Source: WJKQ01 sp043810515 (lineage in GTDB: Bacteria > Patescibacteriota > Gracilibacteria > UBA1369 > LOWO2-01-FULL-3). From it: a DNA stretch of 9,437 nucleotides. The translations under genes were made by a program, and so were the position numbers. The notes below the pieces were generated by a model that saw only the letters and a program-made list of their open reading frames with translations, did no database searches and had not been told where the DNA came from. Numbering within the stretch: position 1 is the first letter of the stretch; every line of letters begins with the position of its first letter. Where the stretch lies: the NCBI GenBank assembly GCA_043810515.1, contig JBDRNZ010000006.1, forward strand, positions 1 through 9,437. Direction: 5' to 3'. Positions 1 to 6,169 of the stretch are shown here, in pieces.

Positions 1-123
1 CCTACCCCGCAGAGTAGGAAATATTCAGTTGTGGCTGAGAAACTTAAACCCCCAAGCTCGATCCAGCGGACTTGGGGATTTAAATCCTGGATCGATTCAT
101 TGAGACGGGTTTCAATTTCTCAA
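1..123. ncRNA. candidate structured RNA with H-type pseudoknot
   Basis: No protein is evident here, but the pairing potential is high. CCCCAAG (50-56) pairs with CTTGGGG (71-77), 7 of 7. CGATCCAG (59-66), which lies in that loop, pairs with CTGGATCG (87-94), 8 of 8; the two stems cross, giving an H-type pseudoknot with loops of 2, 4 and 9 bases. TGAGAAA (36-42) pairs with TTTCTCA (116-122) and AAACCC (46-51) with GGGTTT (107-112), enclosing the knot; bases 50-51 are shared between alternatives. A small hairpin, CCTAC/GTAGG (1-5/14-18), precedes it. The structure is symmetric enough to exist on either strand, so the transcribed strand is unknown, and the 5' part may lie outside the window. I do not recognise a family: tmRNA, RNase P, SRP and 6S signatures are absent. 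An omega-RNA or transposon end, or a cis-regulatory knot, remain possible. Confidence 0.4.
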
Positions 124-229
124 CGCTTTAATTTTATCAAACCGACAAATGGTGTCAATAGATTTTTGCCGAAAGAATGAAAATTATCCACTTGATAAGT
201 TCTTTTGCTAAAGACAATAAAAGACACTC

Positions 230-258
230 TTGCCATAGGTATTTTTAAGCGCTATTAT
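230..258 (+). promoter_or_regulatory. putative sigma-70-type promoter for the HTH gene
   Basis: TTGCCA (230-235) and TATTAT (253-258) are 17 bases apart, and TATAAT overlaps at 256-261. The first ATG of the HTH gene lies 33 bases downstream of the -10. The -35 match is 4 of 6, so the call is tentative. Confidence 0.35.
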
Positions 259-290
259 AATATCAAGCTGATGAATTTATATTTTTGGTC

Positions 291-488
291 ATGAAGTTAT
301 CCACAGATAAATTTTTAACCATTGAAGAAGTCGCAAAGATTTTGCGTGTTAGCACGCGGTCGGTGAACCGTTATATTGTTTCGGGTAAGCTTAAGGCCTC
401 CAAAATCGGCTGGTGGCGAATTAAACAATCCGATCTAGATGAATTTTTAGAGGAGACGAGTAACCAGAAAAAGAAACATGAGAAATAG
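291..488 (+). CDS. small excisionase/MerR-type helix-turn-helix protein
   Basis: The 65-residue protein is almost entirely one winged-HTH DNA-binding domain of the HTH_17/excisionase class. The pattern FLTIEEVAKILRVSTRSV (residues 8-25) forms the helix-turn-helix, followed by the wing and the typical tail RIKQSDLDEFLEE. A lysine-rich C-terminus ends it. I chose ATG at 291; an in-frame TTG at 285 adds only two residues. No Shine-Dalgarno is visible. In known families such proteins are either recombination directionality factors of mobile elements or small repressors/activators. No integrase is in view. Its position before the restriction genes makes a controller role plausible (inference), but it has no similarity that proves this. 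Confidence 0.8.
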   Translation: MKLSTDKFLTIEEVAKILRVSTRSVNRYIVSGKLKASKIGWWRIKQSDLDEFLEETSNQKKKHEK

Positions 489-605
489 TTTTGTAGAAAG
501 TTTATTTTCAAGGGGGGTTGATAATAAAACTAACAAGGGCAACTTACCCTCTTAAATTGGGCAATTTTTGGATTTTTTATTTTCACAGCCTGGCAAGAAT
601 CAAGT
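489..605. other. intergenic stretch with weak hairpin and T-runs
   Basis: This gap separates the HTH gene from the nuclease gene. AAATT (554-558) and AATTT (563-567) form a weak 5-bp hairpin followed by T-rich sequence, which might act as a poor terminator. AGGG/CCCT just upstream form a 4-bp dyad. I see no convincing promoter for the 606-3019 genes. Confidence 0.25.
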
Positions 606-1088
606 ATGGCTATTAAAACTAAAATCAAAAATGAAGTTCACTGGCGCTGCAAAAAGTGCGGTGATGAGATTTATTGGAATACATACAAGAGCATGACTTA
701 TTGCAAATGCGGCGCTCTCGGTGTAGATGGATGCGAATTTTACCCCGCACCTTTTGAAGATATGCATTTTGTTTACTTAATACAAAGCATTACCAAGCCG
801 GATGAAATTTATGTGGGTTCAACCAACGATTTAAGAAAAAGATTGTTTGAACACAATGACAAAAAGTCAAAGTCAACAGCTCGTTATGTCCCATGGTGTT
901 TAATTTACTATGAGGCTTTTCTGGCAGAAGATGATGCTAGAAAACGAGAGATGATGTTGAAACATCACGGAAAGGGATTAAGCGAACTTAAGAAAAGACT
1001 TGAATCCAGTCGCAAAAGGTGCGGGGTTTATGTACGGCTCATCGGTAACGAAGTCGATCGGGAAGAAATTAGGAAACCAAGAAAATGA
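606..1088 (+). CDS. zinc-ribbon (DUF7695-like)/GIY-YIG nuclease fusion
   Basis: The 160-residue product has two parts. Residues 11-46 form a small zinc-ribbon-like unit, CxxC at 15/18 and CKC at 33-35 with the phrase CGALGVDG, resembling the domain I know as DUF7695. Residues 54-135 are a GIY-YIG endonuclease domain of the short URI/UvrC-like type: VYLIQS (GIY part), IYVGST (YIG part), the conserved arginine in DLRKRLFEH, and the catalytic-type glutamate E115 in ARKRE. GIY-YIG enzymes cut DNA with a single metal at this glutamate. Stand-alone versions usually start near M53 (ATG at 762), so translation from there would give a bare nuclease; no Shine-Dalgarno decides. A basic tail (136-160) has no recognisable counterpart. 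The methyltransferase gene starts 15 bases downstream, so it may be an accessory nuclease of that system. Confidence 0.8.
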   Translation: MAIKTKIKNEVHWRCKKCGDEIYWNTYKSMTYCKCGALGVDGCEFYPAPFEDMHFVYLIQSITKPDEIYVGSTNDLRKRLFEHNDKKSKSTARYVPWCLIYYEAFLAEDDARKREMMLKHHGKGLSELKKRLESSRKRCGVYVRLIGNEVDREEIRKPRK

Positions 1089-1103
1089 GTTATATTTTCT
1101 TAT

Positions 1104-2084
1104 ATGAATAAACAGAAATTTACATTTATAGACCTTTTTGCCGGTATTGGCGGCTTCCATTTGGCATTGCACGATCTCGGTGGAGAGTGCGTTTTCGTAA
1201 ACGAGTTTGACCGTCATGCAAAGAAAACCTACGAACATAATTTTTCGAGAATAAGCCCCAAGTTGTTTCTGAATGAGCTTCATGCCCAACATTTTTGGAG
1301 AAGCATAAAAGAAATAACACTGACGAGTACAATCGACAAACCAAAATCGGTTTGGGAAAAAAATATCAAAAAGATCATACCTCGCTTCGATATTTTGTGC
1401 GCGGGTTTTCCGTGCCAACCGTTCAGTAGAATCGGAAAAAAAAACGGATTCGATGACGACAGGGGCACTTTGTTCAATGACATAGAAAGGATAATTTTGG
1501 CTCGTAAGCCCAAGGTTATCTTTTTGGAAAATGTTCGTAATATTGTAACCCATGACGAGGGTCGGACATTTCAGTTTATTTTGGAAAAATTGGATAAAGC
1601 AGGATATCACGTAAATCGTGATAGGGACGATTCGTGGAACATATTGAATGCCAGCGATTTCGGACTACCGACGGCCAGACAAAGATTTTATCTTGTTGCT
1701 TTCAGAAAAGGTGCTTCTGGGGCGGGTAAATTCAGATTCCCCAAGCCAACCACGCCAAGTGGCATAACCTTGAGGCATTTTTTCAAGAACCCAAAATGGC
1801 CAGATAGAATAGGGAGAACAATCCGCGTCGGAGGTCGTGGTTCACCGGTATATAAAAAACCAAACGGTGAATGGTTTATAGACAGAAGAAGCTGGGATAC
1901 ATATATTGTTGGGGATTCGAAACATATTTTGACGGTAGATGAAGCAAAAAAAATGATGGGCTTCCCGAATAATTTTATTTTTCCGGTAACGGTGTCGAAT
2001 GTACTCGCTTTAAAACAATTGGGGAACAGCGTAGCGATAGACGTAATACGGGAAATAGGCAAAGAAATAATTGGATTTTTGTAG
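1104..2084 (+). CDS. DNA (cytosine-5-)-methyltransferase
   Basis: This 326-residue enzyme transfers methyl from SAM to C5 of cytosine within a specific DNA sequence. The family motifs are in order: motif I DLFAGIGGFH (10-19, SAM binding), motif IV GFPCQPFS (101-108) with catalytic C104, motif VI ENV (142-144), motif VIII QRFYLV (193-198), a target-recognition region at about 205-280, and motif X QLGNSVA (305-311). All catalytic elements look intact and the length is normal for a type II C5 enzyme. Between motifs I and IV there is a stretch of about 40 residues (50-92) longer than in the shortest relatives. The target-recognition part contains RVGGRGSPVY. I cannot name its recognition site. 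It sits just upstream of a putative restriction nuclease and a Vsr, so it is the modification subunit of that cassette. No Shine-Dalgarno precedes the ATG. Confidence 0.97.
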   Translation: MNKQKFTFIDLFAGIGGFHLALHDLGGECVFVNEFDRHAKKTYEHNFSRISPKLFLNELHAQHFWRSIKEITLTSTIDKPKSVWEKNIKKIIPRFDILCAGFPCQPFSRIGKKNGFDDDRGTLFNDIERIILARKPKVIFLENVRNIVTHDEGRTFQFILEKLDKAGYHVNRDRDDSWNILNASDFGLPTARQRFYLVAFRKGASGAGKFRFPKPTTPSGITLRHFFKNPKWPDRIGRTIRVGGRGSPVYKKPNGEWFIDRRSWDTYIVGDSKHILTVDEAKKMMGFPNNFIFPVTVSNVLALKQLGNSVAIDVIREIGKEIIGFL

Positions 2085-2094
2085 ATTCATTTTT

Positions 2095-2622
2095 ATGGAA
2101 AAAGGGAGCGAGATATTCAAAAAAGTAGAAGCTGCCGACGATGATGTTCTGTGGGGCATCTATGCTTTCGCAATCGCTTTGCTGAAAAAGAGGGGGTTAA
2201 TTAGAACAAAAAATATCACGGGAGAACGCGGAGAATTTTTGGCTATCGAAACCTACAACAAGATTTCTGGTTTACCTAAACTTCAAGCCGCTCCGGAAGG
2301 AACCCAAAACGTCGATGCATTGAGCAGAAAGGGAGATAGGTACAGTATTAAAACAATTACCGCGCCAAACAGTTTGACCAGCGTCTTTTACGGACTCGGG
2401 GATCCCGAAGATGAACAACCGTCGGAAAAAAAGTTCGAATATGTAATTATTGTTATTATTGACGAAAATCTACGACCGAAGAAAATTTTGGAGATAACGT
2501 GGGAACAATTTCTTAAGTTTAAAAAATGGCACAAAACCATGAGGGGGTGGAATATAACCGTCACCAAGGCCCTTGTTGGTGAGGCTCGCAGTATTTATCC
2601 GCACACCAAAGAAAATGGATAG
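2095..2622 (+). CDS. putative PD-(D/E)xK-type restriction endonuclease (DUF6998-like)
   Basis: The 175-residue protein starts at ATG 2095, 10 bases after the methyltransferase stop; an upstream in-frame TTG at 2071 would overlap that gene and is less likely. An N-terminal helix is followed by TGERGEFLAIETYNKISG (residues 42-59) and then NVDALSRKGDRYSIKT (72-87), which fits the alpha-beta-beta core of small restriction-like nucleases: an early glutamate (E44/E47), aspartate D74 and lysine K86 in a strand. The residue two before the lysine is serine rather than D/E/Q, so the motif is imperfect. A further strand FEYVIIVIID (114-123) completes the fold. Similarity in layout to DUF6998 is from memory. 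Placement between a C5 methyltransferase and Vsr makes it the natural candidate for the cleaving enzyme; function is inferred. Confidence 0.65.
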   Translation: MEKGSEIFKKVEAADDDVLWGIYAFAIALLKKRGLIRTKNITGERGEFLAIETYNKISGLPKLQAAPEGTQNVDALSRKGDRYSIKTITAPNSLTSVFYGLGDPEDEQPSEKKFEYVIIVIIDENLRPKKILEITWEQFLKFKKWHKTMRGWNITVTKALVGEARSIYPHTKENG

Positions 2623-3019
2623 GATTTCAAAAAAACAAAGAAGTGTTTTGATGGCGAAGGTGCGGATAAAAGATACCGATATCGAAAAAGTTCTCGGCGA
2701 AATAATAAAGCCGTTTTGGAAAACCGAAAGATATAAGAAAAACGTCAAAACTTTACCCGGAAAACCCGACGTTGTTTTTCCCGAATCAAAGATTGCGATT
2801 TTCGCCGATGGTGACTTCTGGCACGGAAAAGATTTCAAAAAGTGGAAATCAGGGATCCCTCTTTTTTGGCGCAAAAAAATTGCCGACAACATTCAAAGAG
2901 ATAGACTCCAGACTAAGATGCTGCGAAAGGCGGGATATCACGTACTCAGGTTTTACGGGTCAAAAATTAAGCGGGATTCACCATTTGTTTGTAGCGCAAT
3001 AAGACGATACCTCGGATAG
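2615..3019 (+). CDS. vsr: Vsr-like very-short-patch-repair endonuclease
   Basis: Vsr nicks DNA 5' of T:G mismatches produced by deamination of 5-methylcytosine, protecting sites made by C5 methyltransferases; in restriction islands Vsr-fold proteins may instead cleave. The 134-residue product shows the family pattern: the opening MDRISKKQRSVLMAKVR, PGKPDVVFP (48-56) with catalytic-type D52, IFADGDFWHG (62-71) with D65 and H70, and RDRLQTKMLRKAGYHVLRFY (95-114). Start ATG 2615 overlaps the preceding gene by 8 bases, suggesting translational coupling; a TTG at 2573 would add 14 unconserved residues. Relative to Escherichia coli Vsr, the zinc ligands are not kept: the C66, H71 and C73 positions carry D, K and F, and C117 has no equivalent. 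It is also slightly shorter than the E. coli enzyme. The fold is clear, the substrate is not. Confidence 0.93.
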   Translation: MDRISKKQRSVLMAKVRIKDTDIEKVLGEIIKPFWKTERYKKNVKTLPGKPDVVFPESKIAIFADGDFWHGKDFKKWKSGIPLFWRKKIADNIQRDRLQTKMLRKAGYHVLRFYGSKIKRDSPFVCSAIRRYLG

Positions 3020-3168
3020 AGTCGTTTTCTCCTATATTTTAATGCTTTACACTAATATGTCATCCTCTTGACATAGTTTTTGTGGCGAATATAATAAGAG
3101 AATATAAACGTTAGAAATCTTAAAATAAGAGATAAAAACGTCGAAAAACCTTATAATATATATAAAAT
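3020..3168 (+). promoter_or_regulatory. regulatory intergenic region of the GHKL operon
   Basis: TTGACA (3068-3073) and TATAAT (3090-3095) are both perfect and 16 bases apart, so this is a strong sigma-70-type promoter. A perfect inverted repeat TATGTCA/TGACATA (3056-3062/3069-3075, 6-base spacer) overlaps the -35, the usual placement of a repressor operator. Just downstream, two imperfect direct repeats begin AATAAGAGA at 3093 and 3124 and share AAACGT, 31 bases (three helical turns) apart. A second TATAAT occurs at 3152-3157, close to the ATG at 3169. Together these indicate that the second operon is transcribed and regulated separately from the methyltransferase genes. The regulator is unknown; the HTH protein encoded at 291 and the XRE protein at 7145 are local candidates. 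Confidence 0.7.
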
Positions 3169-3387
3169 ATGGAAAACGAATCAAAAGAAGCTAGATTCAA
3201 AAGAGTCGCCGAAAGAAGGGTACGCGCTATTTTACGAGATCTCCGGGTATTGGGAAACTGTGGGAACAGAGGTAATTATTCGTATACGGAGGGCGACTTC
3301 CGTAAGGTATTCTCGGAAATCGATCAGGCCCTAAAAGAAGCGAAAGCAAAATTTCATTTACCAAAAAAGAAGGAGTTTGAATTATAA
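3169..3387 (+). CDS. small basic helical protein, conserved-type hypothetical
   Basis: The 72-residue product is charged and predicted mostly helical: a first helix KEARFKRVAERRVRAILRDL (6-25), a central LGNCGNRGNYSYTEGD segment (28-43), then a second helix FRKVFSEIDQALKEAKAKF (44-62) and a basic tail. From memory, short proteins with the same plan (helix, LxNCxNRxNYxYTExD, helix ending in KAKF) occur widely in bacterial accessory regions, often near restriction or ATPase operons, without an assigned function. It is first in the operon, behind the strong promoter and 36 bases before the GHKL ATPase gene, so it may be a DNA-binding or regulatory partner (inference). No Shine-Dalgarno is visible. 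Confidence 0.8.
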   Translation: MENESKEARFKRVAERRVRAILRDLRVLGNCGNRGNYSYTEGDFRKVFSEIDQALKEAKAKFHLPKKKEFEL

Positions 3388-3423
3388 ATAAGTCCTAGGT
3401 TATCGTATCATTTCAACACTTTT

Positions 3424-5310
3424 ATGGATCAGAAAAAACCGGAATGGATTTTCGATGATCTCCGCGGTAGCATGGCCAGTGGTCCCAATGCCGGACCGAC
3501 CGTAGAGTTTCGGGGCAATCCATCCTACTACATTGCGCGAGAGGCTTTGCAAAACATAATGGATGCACACGACGAGAATTCCGCCAAGCCCGCCGAGGCG
3601 GAATTTAGTGTTATTTCCATACCCGCCAAGGACTTGCCCGAAGCAGAGCATCTCGGGGAAGTACTTTCGTCGTGCGCTTTGTATTTAAGGGGGAAAGGCG
3701 CGATCGACACTGCAATAGAATTTGAAAAGGGTGCAAAAAAAATTTCCCAGAACATCTCTATAGAGATGCTTCGAATCAGCGACCACAATACGGTTGGGAT
3801 GACCGACGAAAATTGGTTCAGGTTTGCCGAATCGGTTGGGTTCAGTAATAAGCAATCCGGCAGTGGGGGTTCGTTTGGTCTTGGGAAGGGGGCTTATTAT
3901 GTTTCATCGGGATTCCTTTCGTTATTTATTTCCAGCATCGCTTCCACGAATTCGTATGTTTTTGCCGGAAAATCTATTGTCACCACGTTCGAATATAAAG
4001 GAGTCAGGAAACAAAATAATGGTACATATGGAATTGGTGAACAAGAGCCAATTCGCGATCGGGCCGCAATCCCCGCTAATTTTGTAAAGCACTTTCCCGA
4101 CGTTTTCGGTCGGAGTAGGCCCGGAACCGATTTTCTCATCCCCGACTTTATCGGCGACGAGAACTGGGAGTCGGAATTGGTTAAATCCATATTGCGCTAT
4201 TTCTGGCTGCCCATAATCATGGGAAAGCTGGTTATCAAAGTACAGGAAGGAGAGGTCATAAACTCAAGCACCATCGAGCGCCTTCTTCATAAATACTTTA
4301 ATAAGATGTCTTTCCAGTGGGACAATACCGAGGCCCCAAATCCACTTCCTCTGTATTATGCCTATCGTAGGGCTACCCCGATTGAGCCTGAATTAAAATA
4401 CTTGGGTAAGGTTCGACTTTATCTTTTGCCAGCGGAAGGCTACCCCAATCGGGTTGCTTTGGTCAGAAAACCCGGCATGGTCGTTGATTGCATCAAGAAA
4501 AACTCGATGAACCGATATGCGGCCGTGTTTATTTGCGACAATAAAGAGGGCAATTCCCTGCTCAGGGAAATGGAAAACCAGGAACATAACGAATGGAAAT
4601 GGGAAAATGCCAAAACGGAGGAGAATAGGGATAAGGCAAAGAAGGCATATTTGGAGATGGAATCCTTTATCAAAGAGGAATTGCAGAAGCTCAGCATCTC
4701 AAAAGAAGAGCGGTACCTTTCAATCGAAGGCCTCGAGGATTTTATCTCAATGGATATCGACGAGGGCTCCGGTGTTCAAGGTGATGAAAAGGAAAAAAGC
4801 GCCAAGGAATACGGCGATGAAGCCACTATTGAAACTATGAGGAACCTTGATTTGAAAGTAAAAAAGAAAATCTTGAGCATCAAAGAACGTCCCGATCAGG
4901 TGGAGCCAGGCATCTATATCCCCAAGTTGGAAAAAAAGAATGGCGGGAAAAAGAAAGTTGGTCCGAAAGAGAATAACCCTCGTCCGTTGGCGGGTATTGC
5001 GTTTCTTTCGTTTGCCGATTCGGATTCCGAAAACAATCCGACCCATTATATCCAAATAAAAGGGGAGCCAGGGAAGAAAATAGATATTATCGAAGTATCT
5101 GCAGGAGGCGATGATGTTTCCGAAAAGCTTCTCTTAAAGACGGTATCGGCGGACAAAACCGTCGGCAACGAACCGACTTTCATCGAAAACGAGATACATA
5201 ATCTCATCTTGAATAAAACGGGTGAGAGAAAATTAAAGGTTAATTTTAAGGATTCCGGTAAGTACTCGCTCAAGTTGAATGCTTTTGAAATAACCAAAAA
5301 ATCATTATGA
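3424..5310 (+). CDS. GHKL-family (MutL/MORC-like) ATPase, defence-associated
   Basis: The 628-residue protein has a Bergerat-fold ATPase at its N-terminus. The N-box REALQNIMDAHD carries E40, N44 and D47 (general base and metal coordination); the G1 motif reads ISDHNTVGM (118-126, D120) instead of DxGxG; the G2 lid is GSGGSFGLGKG (146-156). An S5-like transducer domain follows, with VALVRKPGM (344-352) offering R348/K349 to contact ATP phosphate. A glutamate/lysine-rich coil (about 375-440) and a charged linker (about 475-520) lead to a C-terminal beta-rich domain (about 525-628). This plan matches GHKL ATPases found with methyltransferases and Vsr in restriction-type operons described as relatives of MORC; such ATPases act as ATP-driven DNA clamps. 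The DxNTxG variant is, from memory, normal for this group. The stop codon overlaps the next ATG (ATGA). I recognise the family firmly, the precise system not. Confidence 0.92.
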   Translation: MDQKKPEWIFDDLRGSMASGPNAGPTVEFRGNPSYYIAREALQNIMDAHDENSAKPAEAEFSVISIPAKDLPEAEHLGEVLSSCALYLRGKGAIDTAIEFEKGAKKISQNISIEMLRISDHNTVGMTDENWFRFAESVGFSNKQSGSGGSFGLGKGAYYVSSGFLSLFISSIASTNSYVFAGKSIVTTFEYKGVRKQNNGTYGIGEQEPIRDRAAIPANFVKHFPDVFGRSRPGTDFLIPDFIGDENWESELVKSILRYFWLPIIMGKLVIKVQEGEVINSSTIERLLHKYFNKMSFQWDNTEAPNPLPLYYAYRRATPIEPELKYLGKVRLYLLPAEGYPNRVALVRKPGMVVDCIKKNSMNRYAAVFICDNKEGNSLLREMENQEHNEWKWENAKTEENRDKAKKAYLEMESFIKEELQKLSISKEERYLSIEGLEDFISMDIDEGSGVQGDEKEKSAKEYGDEATIETMRNLDLKVKKKILSIKERPDQVEPGIYIPKLEKKNGGKKKVGPKENNPRPLAGIAFLSFADSDSENNPTHYIQIKGEPGKKIDIIEVSAGGDDVSEKLLLKTVSADKTVGNEPTFIENEIHNLILNKTGERKLKVNFKDSGKYSLKLNAFEITKKSL

Positions 5311-6158
5311 AACTTGATATCATATCGCTACCACATCCAATATTGCGCAAAGATGGAGGTGAAATCATGGGTCGATTTGAGACTCATATCGGTCTTACGA
5401 TCGGCAAAGAAGAAACCGTCCTGACAATGTCCCAAATACTCCATAACGAGACGATTCAGGAGCTGGTTTCCTCCAGCAAAGCATCGTTTTTCGCCGACAT
5501 TTCCTGTTCATCGACAATGTACAGAAAAGGTGTCGAACTCCCTGGAGACGGTTCCGGTCGAATAAAAATAAATTCAAGGGACTTAAGGGATACGGTTGTG
5601 GTTACCTGCCTAATCATCGCCACACAGGATATTCCGCGATACAAGAATCTTTATACCGCCGATTTTTTTGAGGACCGCACTTTTGACATTCATAAGGGTG
5701 AAATACTCGGATATAGCGGCAATGATTCCTTCGAAGTGGACAAGGATTGGGAAACGCCCGGGTCGAAGGGGTCGTTTTTCATGTTTTGGAAACATTCCGG
5801 TAAGGATGTTAAGTACGAATTGGGAAACGACCCGATTTTGATAGAGCTACCCGAAAACGATTACGAGAACATGAAGAAGATCAAAAAAAGCGAAGATCTT
5901 AAGGGGGTATTCATTTCCCTGTACGTGTATCCGGCAATGCTCTGGGTAGTGAGCGAGTTTTTGTCGGAAAGGAGCTCGACCCACAACCTCAGAAAATGGC
6001 ACAAGAGGCTGACCGACATAACGAAGGAAGAGCAATATCAGCGTATAGGCTTATCTGTAGAAAATATCCCGGAATTGGTGCAAAAAATATTCGATTACCC
6101 GCTTACGCGTTCACTGAAAGACTTGGATAAGGTTGTCGAGAAAAAATTTATGGAATAA
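5307..6158 (+). CDS. hypothetical protein, partner of the GHKL ATPase
   Basis: The 283-residue product has no domain I can name. Residues 20-145 look beta-rich (FFADISCSSTMYRKG, DTVVVTCLIIATQD, FDIHKGEILGYSGND), while 195-283 are mainly helical (a segment around YVYPAMLWVVSEFLSE, then charged helices). There is no signal peptide; the one hydrophobic stretch at 208-217 is short. The annotated ATG overlaps the ATPase stop by four bases (ATGA), typical of translational coupling. An in-frame ATG at 5367 (M21) follows a GGAGGT at 5355-5360 and could give a second product starting MGRFETHIGL. The gene is bracketed by the ATPase and the DUF6339-like gene with minimal spacing, so the three products probably act as one complex (inference). 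Confidence 0.85.
   Translation: MKLDIISLPHPILRKDGGEIMGRFETHIGLTIGKEETVLTMSQILHNETIQELVSSSKASFFADISCSSTMYRKGVELPGDGSGRIKINSRDLRDTVVVTCLIIATQDIPRYKNLYTADFFEDRTFDIHKGEILGYSGNDSFEVDKDWETPGSKGSFFMFWKHSGKDVKYELGNDPILIELPENDYENMKKIKKSEDLKGVFISLYVYPAMLWVVSEFLSERSSTHNLRKWHKRLTDITKEEQYQRIGLSVENIPELVQKIFDYPLTRSLKDLDKVVEKKFME
5355..5360 (+). promoter_or_regulatory. strong internal Shine-Dalgarno GGAGGT
   Basis: GGAGGT lies 6 bases before the in-frame ATG at 5367 inside the 283-residue gene. Since nearly all other starts in this window have no visible Shine-Dalgarno, this perfect match suggests either a second start or the true one. The same bases encode Gly-Gly in DGGE, so chance is possible. Confidence 0.4.
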
Positions 6159-6169
6159 CTTCTCTCGAT

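Noticed and set aside
1..30. On the minus strand, TTTCCTACT and GTAGG resemble the end of a Cas12a CRISPR repeat.
   Set aside because: The loop is too long, there is no second repeat or spacer, and no cas gene is in the window.
100..130. GGGTTTCAATT resembles a tmRNA/tRNA T-arm after a pseudoknot.
   Set aside because: No proper 5-bp T-stem with a 7-base loop, no acceptor 3' end or CCA, and no tag frame upstream within the window.
184..305. Two DnaA-box-like sites, TTATCCAC at 184-191 and TTATCCACA at 297-305.
   Set aside because: One is inside the HTH gene, there are only two, and no replication gene, AT-rich unwinding repeat or further boxes are nearby. Not enough for an origin.
554..583. 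Rho-independent terminator after the HTH gene.
   Set aside because: The stem is only 5 AT-rich pairs, and the T-run is interrupted by GGA; noted only as a weak hairpin.
978..1610. A 210-codon open frame on the minus strand.
   Set aside because: It lies opposite the methyltransferase, whose motifs are unambiguous, and its translation shows no domain or start signal.
2396..2860. GGGATCCC-type palindromes in the restriction cassette (about 2398-2406 and 2851-2860) as recognition or control sites.
   Set aside because: Both are in coding sequence, share no spacing with promoters, and two short palindromes are expected by chance.
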